A DNA stretch of 64,000 bases from an uncultured Muribaculaceae bacterium (GTDB taxonomy: Bacteria > Bacteroidota > Bacteroidia > Bacteroidales > Muribaculaceae). The notes under the pieces were generated by a model. That model was given only the letters and a program-made list of their open reading frames with translations, did not search any database and was not told where the DNA came from. The stretch spans positions 1-64,000 of the forward strand of contig CANQWS010000003.1 in NCBI GenBank assembly GCA_947627615.1. Direction: 5' to 3'. Made by a program: the position numbers and the translations under genes. Each line of letters opens with the position of its first letter. The first letter of the stretch is position 1. Positions 29,316-38,477 of the stretch are shown here, piece by piece.

Positions 29316-30431
29316 TTATGGGCGCGAATTTGCTATCTCGGCCAATTTTGACTCAATGAAACGGCTCATTTCAGGCATATTCCGCTCCACGCATTCGAGC
29401 AGACGCACCTGATTGCGTGTACGCACCAGATTGTGGTCGGGATATGCGGTCTTGTAATAAGTGTCGCCGTTCAGATAGTCAGTGAGGAAGCGCACGGCCT
29501 GCATGCAGGGGAACAGGGCGGCGGCGTAGGGCAGGAGTTCTATTTCGGTGGCGGTGAGGAATCCGGCGGCCGAGGTGAGGTAGCCTTCGGTGAAGGCGCG
29601 GAAAATGTCCATGCGGAAATCCACCTTGTCCAGCTCGGGCGAGTCCTCGGCCACGGTGTTGGCGGCGCTGCGCAGGAAGTCGCCGTAGTCGCTGAAAATG
29701 TAGGAGGGCATCACGGTGTCGAGGTCAATGACGCAGAGCACGTTGCCGTCGGCGTCGAACATCATGTTGTTGACCTTGGTGTCGCAGTGACACACGCGCT
29801 TGGGCAGCAGCCCCTCGCGGTGCAGACGCTCGGCCTGGGTCATGTAGTGGGCGCGGCGCAGGAGGTCGTCGACGATGGGGCGCACGCTGTCAAGGCGTCC
29901 GGCGGCGTCGGCTTCGATGGCATCGCGGAACTGGTGCAGGCGGAATTCCATGTTGTGGAAATCAGGTATTGTCTCCACGAGCTGCGCGGGAATGTCAACG
30001 AGGTCGGCCTGGAATTTGCCGAATGCGGCGCCGGCCATGCGCGAGTAGTGGGGGTCGACGGTGTCGTAGGTGAAGGCGCCGGGAATGAAGCGCGACATGC
30101 GCCAGTAGTTTTCGCCGTCAAAGTAATATGTGCGTCCTTCGGGGTCGTCGCGCAGCGGGATGAACGAGAGCACCTTGCGGTCAATGTCGGCGGCTCCCTC
30201 GGCGGCGAGGCGGCGGCGCAGGTGAGAGGTGACGGCCACAATGTTGCGCTGCAGGCCTTCAATGTCGGTGAAAATCCTGTGGTTGATGCGCTGGAGCACG
30301 TAGTCGGGGGCCGATTCCTCGGCTGTGCGTACCAGATAGGTGTCGTTGATCAGCCCGTTGCCGAGCGGTTTCACGGTGTCGGTGGTCCCTTCGGTGCTGA
30401 ACCGGGCTATTATTTCGTTAGGCTTTTCCAT
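29316..30431 (-). CDS. APH-fold phosphotransferase, N-acetylhexosamine kinase-like
   Basis: A 371-residue cytoplasmic kinase of the aminoglycoside-phosphotransferase/choline-kinase fold. Catalytic loop HCDTKVNNMMFD (Asp base, Asn metal ligand) and metal-binding VIDLDTVMPSYIFSDYGD are present; GNGLINDTYLV near residue 22 is the nucleotide loop. HxDTKxNN with IDLDTVMP is the pattern of NahK-type N-acetylhexosamine 1-kinases and their Bacteroidales relatives, so sugar-1-phosphate formation for glycan salvage is more likely than antibiotic resistance. The ATG at 30431 is chosen; a TTG 33 bp upstream would add 11 residues. Gap of 55 bp to the upstream lipoprotein gene. Confidence 0.78.
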   Translation of the reverse strand: MEKPNEIIARFSTEGTTDTVKPLGNGLINDTYLVRTAEESAPDYVLQRINHRIFTDIEGLQRNIVAVTSHLRRRLAAEGAADIDRKVLSFIPLRDDPEGRTYYFDGENYWRMSRFIPGAFTYDTVDPHYSRMAGAAFGKFQADLVDIPAQLVETIPDFHNMEFRLHQFRDAIEADAAGRLDSVRPIVDDLLRRAHYMTQAERLHREGLLPKRVCHCDTKVNNMMFDADGNVLCVIDLDTVMPSYIFSDYGDFLRSAANTVAEDSPELDKVDFRMDIFRAFTEGYLTSAAGFLTATEIELLPYAAALFPCMQAVRFLTDYLNGDTYYKTAYPDHNLVRTRNQVRLLECVERNMPEMSRFIESKLAEIANSRP

Positions 30432-30486
30432 TGGTATATGATTGTTAAATGATTGTATTTTCAAGGATTAAGGTCGTTCGGGGGAG

Positions 30487-31920
30487 TCACTCGCCGCTGT
30501 CGTCACCGGCTTTAGGCTCGTAGGCTCCGAGCGAGGCCGAGCCGCGGGGGGCGCCGTAGAAATCCTGTGCGCCCATCAGGTCCGAGTATCCGTCCAGTGC
30601 CTGCCCTATGGCGGGCGAATCGCCGTGGAGGCGGTAGTCGAATATGTAATCGGCCCTGACGGTGTAGAACATCGGGTCGGTGTCCCAGATGCAGTGCAGG
30701 AAATTGTCGTCGTCAGATCCGTTGCTGCGCAGCAGGCAGCGCTCCACGGTGACCTGCGAGCCTTTGAGGTCCGTGGGTGCCATGTCGCCGCCGGAGCCGT
30801 AGAGGATGCAGTTGATGAACGAGGCTTTCATCAGCGGGGCTGACGAGCCGGTGGAGCTGTCGGCCGAGATGTGGGAGAGCGACACGAGCGGTCCGGTTAT
30901 GGCCGAGAAGAGATAGTAGTTGGAGAATGTGCAGCCTATGAAGCGGTGCGTGCCTCCGGTGAGCCGCACGGGACCTGCTCCGGCCTCGGCGAATTCCGAG
31001 GCGTAGGCCTCCACGGCTGTGTGCGACGCTTCGAGCACGTGGCCGGCGGAGTTTCGCAGACGGCAGTTCGACAGGGTCAGCACCGGGCTTCCGGTGACTT
31101 CCGATGAGTCCACGCTGACGCCGGTCCATGTGTTGATTATCTCGGTGTAGGAGAGGCGGCAGTCACGGGCGGTGGGGGCAATGTACATGCCCTGCCACTG
31201 GCGCGACATCAGTTCGAACGGAATGTCGGTCACCACGTTGCCTGTCCTGTCGCCGGTGAAGCGGACCGGATTGCCGGGCTGTCCGTCGGTCACCAGCGAG
31301 CCGCGCACCCTCATGTAGGCGCCGTCATGGAAACATATCCGTGCGCCGGCCTCCACGGTCAGCGTGGCGCCGGGGGCCACGACCAGGGAATCGAACACCT
31401 GACGGGGACGGTCGGCGCTCCAGCGCGTGTCGGCGGTGATGATCTGTCCGTGCAGACGTTCCACGTCGGAGCCCTGCGCCTTCACGATGACCTCTGACGT
31501 GCGTCCGTTGGTCACGAACTCCACGGCGTCGGTGAACCACGACGGCTCGAAGTTTCCGTTGACCGGCAGACTGGCGGCCACGAACACATAGATGGAATCG
31601 TTGGGGCGTATCTCTATGTCGCCGAACTGCTGCCCGGCGAGACCGTCAACGTTGAGCCGGAAGGGACTGCCGGCCGATTTCATGCGGATGGAGCTTATGT
31701 TCAGCACCTTGTCATGGCGGTTGTAGACCCGGAACGAGAACGTGGGGTTGTCGGTTCCGGTGAACATATAGCCCATGTCGAGAGTGTCGGTGGAGAATTC
31801 CGGCTGGTCGGCCGGAGACGTAGTGATGTCGTCAGTGATGCAGGAGTGCATCACCGGCGAAAAGAGGGCCGTCAGGAACGCTGCCAACGGCAAAATGGCT
31901 GAAAGAGAGAAGTGCCTCAT
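30487..31920 (-). CDS. Beta-helix-like surface lipoprotein, unknown function
   Basis: A 477-residue exported protein. The N-terminus is hydrophobic and ends at a possible lipobox (SPVMHSC, Cys27), so it is probably a lipoprotein. After an Ig-like region (about 45-150) come many short repeats with Asn/Ser/Gly turns (LTLSNCRLRNSAGHV, HRFIGCTFSNYYLF, ASFINCILYGSGGD), as in right-handed parallel beta-helix proteins; the end GAPRGSASLGAYE resembles the closing strand of pectate-lyase-like folds. No catalytic residues can be named. The frame is open far upstream, but the ATG at 31920 begins the signal peptide. It lies 47 bp after the terminase-like gene. Confidence 0.7.
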   Translation of the reverse strand: MRHFSLSAILPLAAFLTALFSPVMHSCITDDITTSPADQPEFSTDTLDMGYMFTGTDNPTFSFRVYNRHDKVLNISSIRMKSAGSPFRLNVDGLAGQQFGDIEIRPNDSIYVFVAASLPVNGNFEPSWFTDAVEFVTNGRTSEVIVKAQGSDVERLHGQIITADTRWSADRPRQVFDSLVVAPGATLTVEAGARICFHDGAYMRVRGSLVTDGQPGNPVRFTGDRTGNVVTDIPFELMSRQWQGMYIAPTARDCRLSYTEIINTWTGVSVDSSEVTGSPVLTLSNCRLRNSAGHVLEASHTAVEAYASEFAEAGAGPVRLTGGTHRFIGCTFSNYYLFSAITGPLVSLSHISADSSTGSSAPLMKASFINCILYGSGGDMAPTDLKGSQVTVERCLLRSNGSDDDNFLHCIWDTDPMFYTVRADYIFDYRLHGDSPAIGQALDGYSDLMGAQDFYGAPRGSASLGAYEPKAGDDSGE

Positions 31921-31967
31921 GAAAATGATAACGTAACATGGAGTCATCTTATTGTGCGGGGCCGCGT

Positions 31968-33854
31968 TCACCATGCGGCCACGTTGAGCAGCTCGCGCAC
32001 GTCGAACCGTCGGGGCGGCCCCATTGTGGCGCTCACATAGAGGGCTATGGCGCGTGTCATCAGTATGTCGTCGTGAAATCCCTTGCGGGCGGCGAAGTTG
32101 CCTGAGGGGAGCTGCCGGTAGACCGACATCTCGGCCAGGGCGTCGGCGTCGCGCTCGCGGTAGGCCCCTTCGCGCATCATGGCTATCAGCATGGTTATTA
32201 TCAGTGCCTTCGTGCGGTGGTTGGTGTGGAAGCCCACGCGGTGTTCCAGCGTCTGGCGTCCGGAGGCATTGTCGCGCACGGTGCGGGTGTAGAGGTTGCC
32301 GTAGGCCTCGTTGAGTTCCTCGAGGATGAACTGCGACGACCCCTCGGACGAAGCGTCGAGCGAGTTGCTCTCGATGACGAGCAGGGCGTTGCCGTACCAT
32401 GCGGCGAGCGCGGCGGCCTTCCAGCCCAGGATGTCATGGTCGCAGTGTCCGCGCCACTGAGCCGCCACGGCCGGGGTGCCGCCGTCAGCCGGCGTGCGGT
32501 CAATCACCGCAATGACCGACCAGTCACTGCCGCGCGAGCGTCCGCCCACATCCACGGCAACGACGTAGCGCCCGTCGAGAGGCTCGGGCGAGGGGCGGCT
32601 CCACACCTTCAGGCTTCCGGCGGCGTCGGGCACGAACTTCACGTCGACAAGCGCGTCAGGTCCGGTCACCGTGCGTCCCTGCACCTCTCCTGTCTCCACC
32701 GGCGGCGCGCACTCGGCCCTCATGGCCTCAATGGCGTGATGGCCGAAGACATCGCTGTCGGAATTCACGAAAGCCTCCACGGCGTCCGACGGATATTCGG
32801 CCTGCATCCGCTGCAGGTCGCCCATCTCGCGGAGCTTCATGCGGTACCATGAAATCATTTCCAGAGTCAGCCCCATGTCCCAGAAACGGCGCTCGTCGGC
32901 CGTGAGCGAAGTGATGAAAGCCGCGGGGTCGGAGACCTCGCAGCGGTACATCTCAATCTCGTACCACGGCACGAATACCGGGGTGAAGGCCAACTGTTTC
33001 TGCACGGCGCGGGTCCATTCGGCATGGAAGAAGTTGCCCACGCCATTGGCCGTGGATTCAAGCACTATGAGGCTCAGAGGGGTCACGGGCACCGTGCCGC
33101 AGATACTGCGCATCACGTCGGCGGGGTCGATGCAATCGGAATCCTGCCAGAAGGCCACTTCGGTGAGGTGGGCCATGGCGATGTCGAGGCCGCGCACGGC
33201 GTCGGGGCTGAAGCTCGACGAAATGGTCACGTTGCAGCCGCGTCCGGCTATGATGCGGGTGTTGGGCGCGTCGGGCATGGGCCTGAAGCGCGGCTTCTCG
33301 TCGCCGTCCCAGAGTTCTTCGGGATAGTTGGCGAGCGTGGTCGAATAGAGCTGCCGGAGCGTTCCGGCGGTGTTGCGTATGTGGGCCGCGATGAGGCTGT
33401 GCCAGTTGCGGCGGTGGACCGACTGGATCCACGCCATGTAGATCTGCACGAGGGTGGAGCCGCCCCACTGGCGCGCCTTGAGCAGAATCACGCGGATGGG
33501 GCGCCCCGCGAGGCGGTCTTCCTCGAGCACTTCGAGCACGCGCCTCTGCGGAGCGTTGAGTATGAACGGACTGATGCGTCCGGTGGTTTTCTGCCGGATG
33601 TTGACGCATGAGGCGCACCAGAATTCAAAATCGTGGCGGAAGCGCAGGCTGATGAACTCGCCGCGGTTCTTCAGGCGGGGAAAGAGCGGGTCGGCCGTCA
33701 TGGTCGCCGGGAGCCACAGCGGCCCTTTCTCCCACTGCACGTGCGAGAGGATGCGGGCGCCGGTGCAGCCGCGCCCGGTCAGCGGATCGTAGTCCGTCAG
33801 CAGGCGGCGGTTGCGCAGCGCGTTCTCGGCTATCATTTCCTGAATTTCGTTCAT
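31968..33854 (-). CDS. Terminase large-subunit-like ATPase/nuclease
   Basis: A 628-residue protein with the full layout of a tailed-phage DNA packaging motor subunit. ATPase domain: Walker A variant KARQWGGST (Lys126), Walker B-like IAMAHLTEVAFW, and VLESTANGVGN as coupling motif. Nuclease domain (RNase H-like): VDVGGRSRGSDWS with Asp435, VIESNSLD, and a final metal ligand pair in GFHDDILMTRA near residue 604. All catalytic positions appear intact. Only one other phage-type gene, 13 bp upstream, is adjacent; no portal, capsid, protease, integrase or lysis genes are seen, and base composition matches the core genome. A domesticated or long-resident remnant is inferred. Confidence 0.82.
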   Translation of the reverse strand: MNEIQEMIAENALRNRRLLTDYDPLTGRGCTGARILSHVQWEKGPLWLPATMTADPLFPRLKNRGEFISLRFRHDFEFWCASCVNIRQKTTGRISPFILNAPQRRVLEVLEEDRLAGRPIRVILLKARQWGGSTLVQIYMAWIQSVHRRNWHSLIAAHIRNTAGTLRQLYSTTLANYPEELWDGDEKPRFRPMPDAPNTRIIAGRGCNVTISSSFSPDAVRGLDIAMAHLTEVAFWQDSDCIDPADVMRSICGTVPVTPLSLIVLESTANGVGNFFHAEWTRAVQKQLAFTPVFVPWYEIEMYRCEVSDPAAFITSLTADERRFWDMGLTLEMISWYRMKLREMGDLQRMQAEYPSDAVEAFVNSDSDVFGHHAIEAMRAECAPPVETGEVQGRTVTGPDALVDVKFVPDAAGSLKVWSRPSPEPLDGRYVVAVDVGGRSRGSDWSVIAVIDRTPADGGTPAVAAQWRGHCDHDILGWKAAALAAWYGNALLVIESNSLDASSEGSSQFILEELNEAYGNLYTRTVRDNASGRQTLEHRVGFHTNHRTKALIITMLIAMMREGAYRERDADALAEMSVYRQLPSGNFAARKGFHDDILMTRAIALYVSATMGPPRRFDVRELLNVAAW

Positions 33855-33867
33855 GGATGAGTCTGAG

Positions 33868-36360
33868 TCATTCGGTTATAAATATGGAGGACGAGTCAAT
33901 CAGCAGGTCGGGCGACGCCTCCCCGGTGATTTCGAGGCTTATGTAGGAGCGGGCCGGAGCGGCGAGGCGGGCCGAAAGGGGAGCGTTGACCTCGCCGTCA
34001 ACGTCCAGAGTTATCAGTGTGGCGGCTCCGGCCGTCCCGGCACCTGAATCACCGCGCAGCACAATCCGTCCGCAGAAGCGCGAGGCGCTCAAACGGACCT
34101 TCAGGCCGGTCACGGCAGTGTAGCGGCGCCGTTTCAGGGCCGTGCGGGCGCACCAGCTCACAGCCGTCAGCGGCGCGGCATCAGGCGAAACGAGGAACGT
34201 GGCTGAATCCGAGGCGAGCCACAGGGTGTTGCCCGCCGTGGCTATGGACCTCGCGGCGCTTCCGAACCGGAGCGAGCGCCTCAGGGCCGTGGCGGGGTCT
34301 ATGGCGGTCAGGGAACCGTCGGCGCGGGCAATCCACAGCTCGTCGGTGGCCGGAGAGCGGGCAATGGCCGTGGCATCGGGGCAGGAGGTGATGGTGCGGA
34401 TGCGCGAGCCGCTGACGCAGAGTAGATTCCCGCAGGAGTCAAGCGCCATGACGCCCGCAGGAGTGTAGGCCGCCATAGCTCCGTCAGTTACGGAATGGGG
34501 CGCTATCATGGCCGATGAAATCCGCGAGCGGTCGGCGCCGAGACTGATGGCGAAGATTCCGGCGGGACTGAATCCGTAGAGGTGGCAGCGGGTGAAATCC
34601 CATGACGAGGGCGATTTTACGGCCGCATGGAGGGCCACGAGCGGCGCGTTGGTCACCATCAGCGCCCCGAGCGGGAGCCACGGCGCATCGGTTCGTGCCG
34701 AAAGCACCGCCCCGGGCCGGCGGGTGCCGTAGACAGTGCCCGCGTTCACGGCCGAAGGATAGGAGTCACCGTTCCACTCGGCGAGCGCCACGGGTTTCAG
34801 CGAGGGATCGACGCGGATGGCCCGGCGGTTGTCGGCCGACGGTGTCAGCGCGGCCGCGGCGTAGCCCACCGTGCCCTCGTCGAGATTCTCCACCCACAGC
34901 TCCATCTTCACCGCCTCCGGGTCGGGGTAGCTTGTCAGCGCCGGCAGCCCCGACGGCATCTCCATGGGGTAGCCTATGAGGGTATCCACCGTGGAGCCGT
35001 CGGCGAGCGTAACCCTCAGGGTGCCGCTCCATTCGGTGTCGCGTCCGCCGGGAGTGAAGGGACCCGGAGGCAGCGGGGCGGGTGCCGTGACCGGTGTTAT
35101 GTCGGCCCACGCCACGGCATCGCCCGAACACACCGCTCTGCGCGCTATGAAGCTGTTGGGGGCTGACACGGAGGCGAGCAGCGAATCGGCCGCGGTGGCG
35201 CCTCTCGCCGTGACGGCGGCTTTCAGCGCCCGGTCAACCTCGGCACGCTCGGCGGCAGCCTGACGGCGGGAATCGTTGTTGACCGTCACGGCGGTGTCAG
35301 GCAGCGCTTTCATGGACGCGGCGCCGGTTTCCAGACGGTCAAGGCGCGCCGTGACGGCCATCAGCTCCGCGGCGCGGGCCGGGTCGCGTGAAGCCATGGA
35401 CTCGGTGGCTCCCGGCAGGGCCAGAGTCAGCACCGGCTCTTGCGACGACGGACGGGCAATCCTCCAGTATGCCTGGGCGCCGAAGTCCACGGGATGGACC
35501 TGCGGCGTAACGGTGACGGCGACGGAGGTGGTCCTTGACGCGTAGGCCCCGAGCGAGCGCAGGCTGACCGAGATGGAGAACATGCCGGCCGTCAGCGACG
35601 TCTGCGGCACGGAGAGAGAGGTGTCGGTCCTCGTACATGTGGCCGAAATCGGCTCGCAGCACTGCCATCCGTAGGGCGCCACGAGAAACGGTTCGGTGGA
35701 GTAGAGGCGTTCGGCGCCCTCCATCAGATGCACCCTGACAATCACGGGCTGAATCCATGAGCGGGAGCCGGCGGCCCGCGCCGACAGCGAGGCGTAGGCC
35801 TCCAGCAGGGCATCGGAGAGGGCGTCGAGGTTTTTGTCGCCTATGTCGGGGTTCTCGCGGCTGAAATCCACCCCGGAGAGCGTCCGGGCCGCTATTGTCT
35901 CGCTGACAGTGCCGCGCTCCACGGCGCTGATGACTATCTCCGGCCTCCGGAAGCCGGAGCCGGATACCTCCCACTGGATGCCGTCGGGGTCCTTGGCGCG
36001 GACATCCATCCTGCCGCCGGCGGTCATCACTATCCACCCGCGGCTTGCGGCCACGGCGCAGAAAGGCTCGTCGGTGCCGCTCCACACCTGCGTGATTTCT
36101 CCCCCGGCGGCCGCGTGGAGCGACCACTGGCCGGCTGAATCCGGGGCGGGGGAGCGGAAAATCACGGCTTCGGCGCCCGAGGGCAATATGGCTGACGCGA
36201 GCGGAACCAGTGGGCGGCTGAACGCGGCTGTGAGCGATTCCGCAGGTCGGATGGCTGCGATGCCCCCGGCGCTGACGGGCCGCAGGTTCATACAGGCGGT
36301 TACGGGTCCGGCGGCCGACACCGCGGCGGCCGGTAAGGTTATTGACGATGTGTTTTTCAT
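33868..36360 (-). CDS. Large phage-type structural protein paired with the terminase
   Basis: An 830-residue protein without a signal peptide. N-terminal half: Ig-like beta segments rich in Ala/Ser/Val. Middle: a short helical stretch (DPARAAELMAVTARLDRLETG, AAAERAEVDRALKAAV). C-terminal half: repeated propeller-like strands (LWIARADGSLTAIDPATAL, TLWLASDSATFLV) and a final domain with KVRLSASRFCGRIVLRGDSG. This final part resembles the end of large proteins next to terminases in Bacteroides phages (from memory). Ends 13 bp before the terminase start. The ATG at 36360 is used; the frame is open 78 bp upstream. Function unproven. Confidence 0.5.
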   Translation of the reverse strand: MKNTSSITLPAAAVSAAGPVTACMNLRPVSAGGIAAIRPAESLTAAFSRPLVPLASAILPSGAEAVIFRSPAPDSAGQWSLHAAAGGEITQVWSGTDEPFCAVAASRGWIVMTAGGRMDVRAKDPDGIQWEVSGSGFRRPEIVISAVERGTVSETIAARTLSGVDFSRENPDIGDKNLDALSDALLEAYASLSARAAGSRSWIQPVIVRVHLMEGAERLYSTEPFLVAPYGWQCCEPISATCTRTDTSLSVPQTSLTAGMFSISVSLRSLGAYASRTTSVAVTVTPQVHPVDFGAQAYWRIARPSSQEPVLTLALPGATESMASRDPARAAELMAVTARLDRLETGAASMKALPDTAVTVNNDSRRQAAAERAEVDRALKAAVTARGATAADSLLASVSAPNSFIARRAVCSGDAVAWADITPVTAPAPLPPGPFTPGGRDTEWSGTLRVTLADGSTVDTLIGYPMEMPSGLPALTSYPDPEAVKMELWVENLDEGTVGYAAAALTPSADNRRAIRVDPSLKPVALAEWNGDSYPSAVNAGTVYGTRRPGAVLSARTDAPWLPLGALMVTNAPLVALHAAVKSPSSWDFTRCHLYGFSPAGIFAISLGADRSRISSAMIAPHSVTDGAMAAYTPAGVMALDSCGNLLCVSGSRIRTITSCPDATAIARSPATDELWIARADGSLTAIDPATALRRSLRFGSAARSIATAGNTLWLASDSATFLVSPDAAPLTAVSWCARTALKRRRYTAVTGLKVRLSASRFCGRIVLRGDSGAGTAGAATLITLDVDGEVNAPLSARLAAPARSYISLEITGEASPDLLIDSSSIFITE

Positions 36361-36479
36361 GGCATTGGATATCTGGCGCAAAGTTACGTCCCCGCTGCCC
36401 CGCCTCCCTGCCCAAAAACTAATGTCAACATAAGCCAAAAGTAAACATACTCTATGGGTACTCTATGGGTGGAGGGGGA

Positions 36480-36511
36480 TTTGGCGGTGTGGGAAAAAGT
36501 GATTACATTTG
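36480..36511 (+). promoter_or_regulatory. Promoter of the small sorting-domain protein
   Basis: TTTG (36480-36483), 20-bp spacer, TACATTTG (36504-36511), 56 bp before the ATG at 36567. A short tandem repeat (ACTCTATGGGT twice) precedes it. Confidence 0.78.
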
Positions 36512-36566
36512 CAGACGGATGTCCGGCGTGAATCCATGCCGGCCCGGAAAAGTAATTAACCGGCTG

Positions 36567-36896
36567 ATGGCAAGATTTTTGCGAGGAATTATTCTGACGG
36601 TGGTCATGGTGCTGGCGGCAGCATCGGCCATTGCTGCGCCCGGATGGGAGCAGGTTGAGCGTATGCCCGGCCGGGTTTCGGAACAGACTTCCCAGCCCGA
36701 CGACGTGGTCACCGCCACTTCCGACGGCTATCTCTACATAGCTCTGCGTCAGCGCACTGAGGTGAAGCTGTTCACCATCCTGGGTCAGCCGCTGGTGCAG
36801 GAGACACTTCAGCCGGGAGTGTACCGTTTCCGCATAGTGGCCCGTGGCATCTATCTGCTGAAGGTCGGCAGCGCCACCCGCCGCATAACTCTTTAA
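36567..36896 (+). CDS. Small exported protein made almost only of a T9SS type A sorting domain
   Basis: A 109-residue protein: signal peptide (about 1-24, ending AIAAPG), a ~20-residue linker (WEQVERMPGRVSEQTSQP), then about 65 residues with the pattern of a type IX secretion C-terminal sorting domain: GYLYIALR, VKLFTILGQPLVQE, LQPGVYRFRIVARGIYLLKVG and a terminal RRITL. Normally this domain ends a large enzyme or adhesin; here no cargo is attached. It could be processed by the PorU sortase, act as a small surface peptide, or be the leftover end of a lost protein. The consensus promoter and intact frame argue it is expressed. Confidence 0.72.
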   Translation: MARFLRGIILTVVMVLAAASAIAAPGWEQVERMPGRVSEQTSQPDDVVTATSDGYLYIALRQRTEVKLFTILGQPLVQETLQPGVYRFRIVARGIYLLKVGSATRRITL

Positions 36897-37137
36897 GCCC
36901 TCATTGTTTATCACCATATATTTCTATGAGTTTGACAGCAACATTGCCGGCGCCCGTCATGGCAGCCATCGCTGTGATGAATGGTATGGGAAAAGACTTG
37001 CCGCAGAATGTGGAGGGAGGAATCACCCTGCTGCGGGCAGACAGGAAACGGACGGACCGGAAAGCAAAATTCAGTATTGAGAGGCATTTTCGCCCACATC
37101 AATCAGAAATGAGCGCACGGATGTCAATAAAATTCCG

Positions 37138-37145
37138 TAATTTTG
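37138..37145 (+). promoter_or_regulatory. -7 element ahead of lptE
   Basis: TAATTTTG matches TAnnTTTG only 10 bp before the lptE ATG at 37155, giving a very short leader. The -33 box is not evident. Confidence 0.5.
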
Positions 37146-37154
37146 CATCCTGAA

Positions 37155-37676
37155 ATGAAATTTTACCGCTACATATTGCCCATAATGGTGTCGGCCATGC
37201 TCATGACCGGCCTCGGAGGCTGCATACCGAGTTTCACACTCAACGGCGCCCCGATAGACTACAATACCTACCACACGATCCACGTGTCGAACTTCCCGAT
37301 ACGCGCGGCGCTGGTGTATCCGCCTCTGGAACAGACATTCGAGAACGAACTGCTCAATTACATAACCCGCAACACGCGGCTGCAGACAACCGACGGCCCG
37401 TCGGACCTCTCGATCGAGGGCGAGATAACGCAGTATTATCTCACGCCGCAGGCCGTCACGGAGGACGCCTACGCCTCGAAAACGCGCCTCACCATTGGCG
37501 TCAGGGTCAAATACACCGACAACAAGGCCGAGAACAAGGACGTGGACCAGACATTCACGGCCTACCGCGATTTTGACAGCTCGCAGATGCTCAACGACGT
37601 GCAGGACCAGCTCTGCCAGGAGATCAGCGAAGAACTCGTGCAGCTGATTTTCAACGCCACGCTGGGCAACTGGTGA
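37155..37676 (+). CDS. lptE: LptE-like LPS-assembly lipoprotein
   Basis: A 173-residue lipoprotein: signal peptide with lipobox LGGC (Cys19), then a small alpha/beta domain (SFTLNGAPIDYNTYHTIHV, LEQTFENELLNYITRNTRL, LSIEGEITQYYLTPQAV). It matches the LptE (DUF4136-like secretin/LPS assembly) proteins that plug the LptD barrel in the outer membrane. Placed first in a run lptE - TPR-like gene - secG, a gene order I know from other Bacteroidales, which supports the call. The ATG at 37155 is preferred to an upstream non-ATG codon because it begins the signal peptide. Confidence 0.82.
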   Translation: MKFYRYILPIMVSAMLMTGLGGCIPSFTLNGAPIDYNTYHTIHVSNFPIRAALVYPPLEQTFENELLNYITRNTRLQTTDGPSDLSIEGEITQYYLTPQAVTEDAYASKTRLTIGVRVKYTDNKAENKDVDQTFTAYRDFDSSQMLNDVQDQLCQEISEELVQLIFNATLGNW

Positions 37677-37704
37677 TTCCTGACCGCATGAATAAGACAA
37701 CGAG

Positions 37705-38463
37705 ATGAGCCAGACAGCGATGACACCCTACGGACAACTGATTGAATCCCTGAAGACCGGCGCTCCGCTTGCGGCCTCCGCGGCCGACGAGCTGCTGGAG
37801 AAGTATCCCTATTTCTCCATAGCGGCATCGCGTGCGCTGCTCAACGCCGACCTTGACCCGGAGCGGCAGCGGCGTTACAGGAGCATAGTGGCGCTGAATG
37901 CACCTGACAGCACATCGCTCATGGCCATGACCGACCCTGACGGCGCCCTGTTCGCCCGCTTCTATCCGCCTGAGCGTCAGGACGACACTTCCTCCACGGA
38001 GAGCGCCATCGACACATTTCTCGACACCTACGGCCACGGCGTGGACCCCCGCGAGGAAGCCCTGCTGGAGCGGCTTATATTCAATCCGGTGGCCGATTAT
38101 TCGGAGGTGCTTGCCCGCGAGGCGGCCGACGAGCCGGCGCCCGCCGCAGGGCCCGTTTCGGAGCAGGACGCGCTTCTTGACGCCTTCCTGAGCTCGCAGA
38201 CGGCGCTGCCGGAAAAGGAGATAACGCCGGAACCCGTTGCAGAACAGCATCATACGGAGCATTACGCCAAGCCCGACCCGGAGGCTCCGCTGAGCGAAAG
38301 TCTGGCCAAACTGTTCATAAAACGCAAGCGTTATGACAAGGCTTATGAAATAATAAAGCAATTAAGTTTGAATTTTCCCGAAAAAAGTGTTTACTTTGCA
38401 GACCAATTGCGTTTTTTGCGGAAATTGATGCTCAATCAACAATACGACAAACCGAAAAAATAA
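37705..38463 (+). CDS. TPR-like protein of unknown function between lptE and secG
   Basis: A 252-residue cytoplasmic protein. The N-terminal ~70 residues are helical (LIESLKTGAPLAASAADELLEKYPYFS), the middle is acidic and Ala/Glu/Pro-rich, and the C-terminus has one clear tetratricopeptide-like helix pair (SLAKLFIKRKRYDKAYEII then LNFPEKSVYFADQLRFLRKL). Proteins of this form occupy the same place between lptE and secG in other Bacteroidales. The role is not known. It is 28 bp after lptE and 14 bp before secG, so all three are co-transcribed. Confidence 0.75.
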   Translation: MSQTAMTPYGQLIESLKTGAPLAASAADELLEKYPYFSIAASRALLNADLDPERQRRYRSIVALNAPDSTSLMAMTDPDGALFARFYPPERQDDTSSTESAIDTFLDTYGHGVDPREEALLERLIFNPVADYSEVLAREAADEPAPAAGPVSEQDALLDAFLSSQTALPEKEITPEPVAEQHHTEHYAKPDPEAPLSESLAKLFIKRKRYDKAYEIIKQLSLNFPEKSVYFADQLRFLRKLMLNQQYDKPKK

Positions 38464-38477
38464 CATAAAAAAACAAG

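Noticed and set aside
29316-30431. Aminoglycoside resistance gene
   Set aside because: The fold is shared, but HCDTKVNN with IDLDTVMP fits sugar kinases of the NahK type and the gene sits in core context.
31921-32400. Upstream extension of the beta-helix lipoprotein frame into the terminase gene
   Set aside because: Overlaps the nuclease domain of the terminase in another frame; the signal peptide marks the ATG at 31920.
36926-37153. 75-codon plus-strand ORF between the sorting-domain protein and lptE
   Set aside because: No signal, domain or promoter; it ends over the lptE -7 box.
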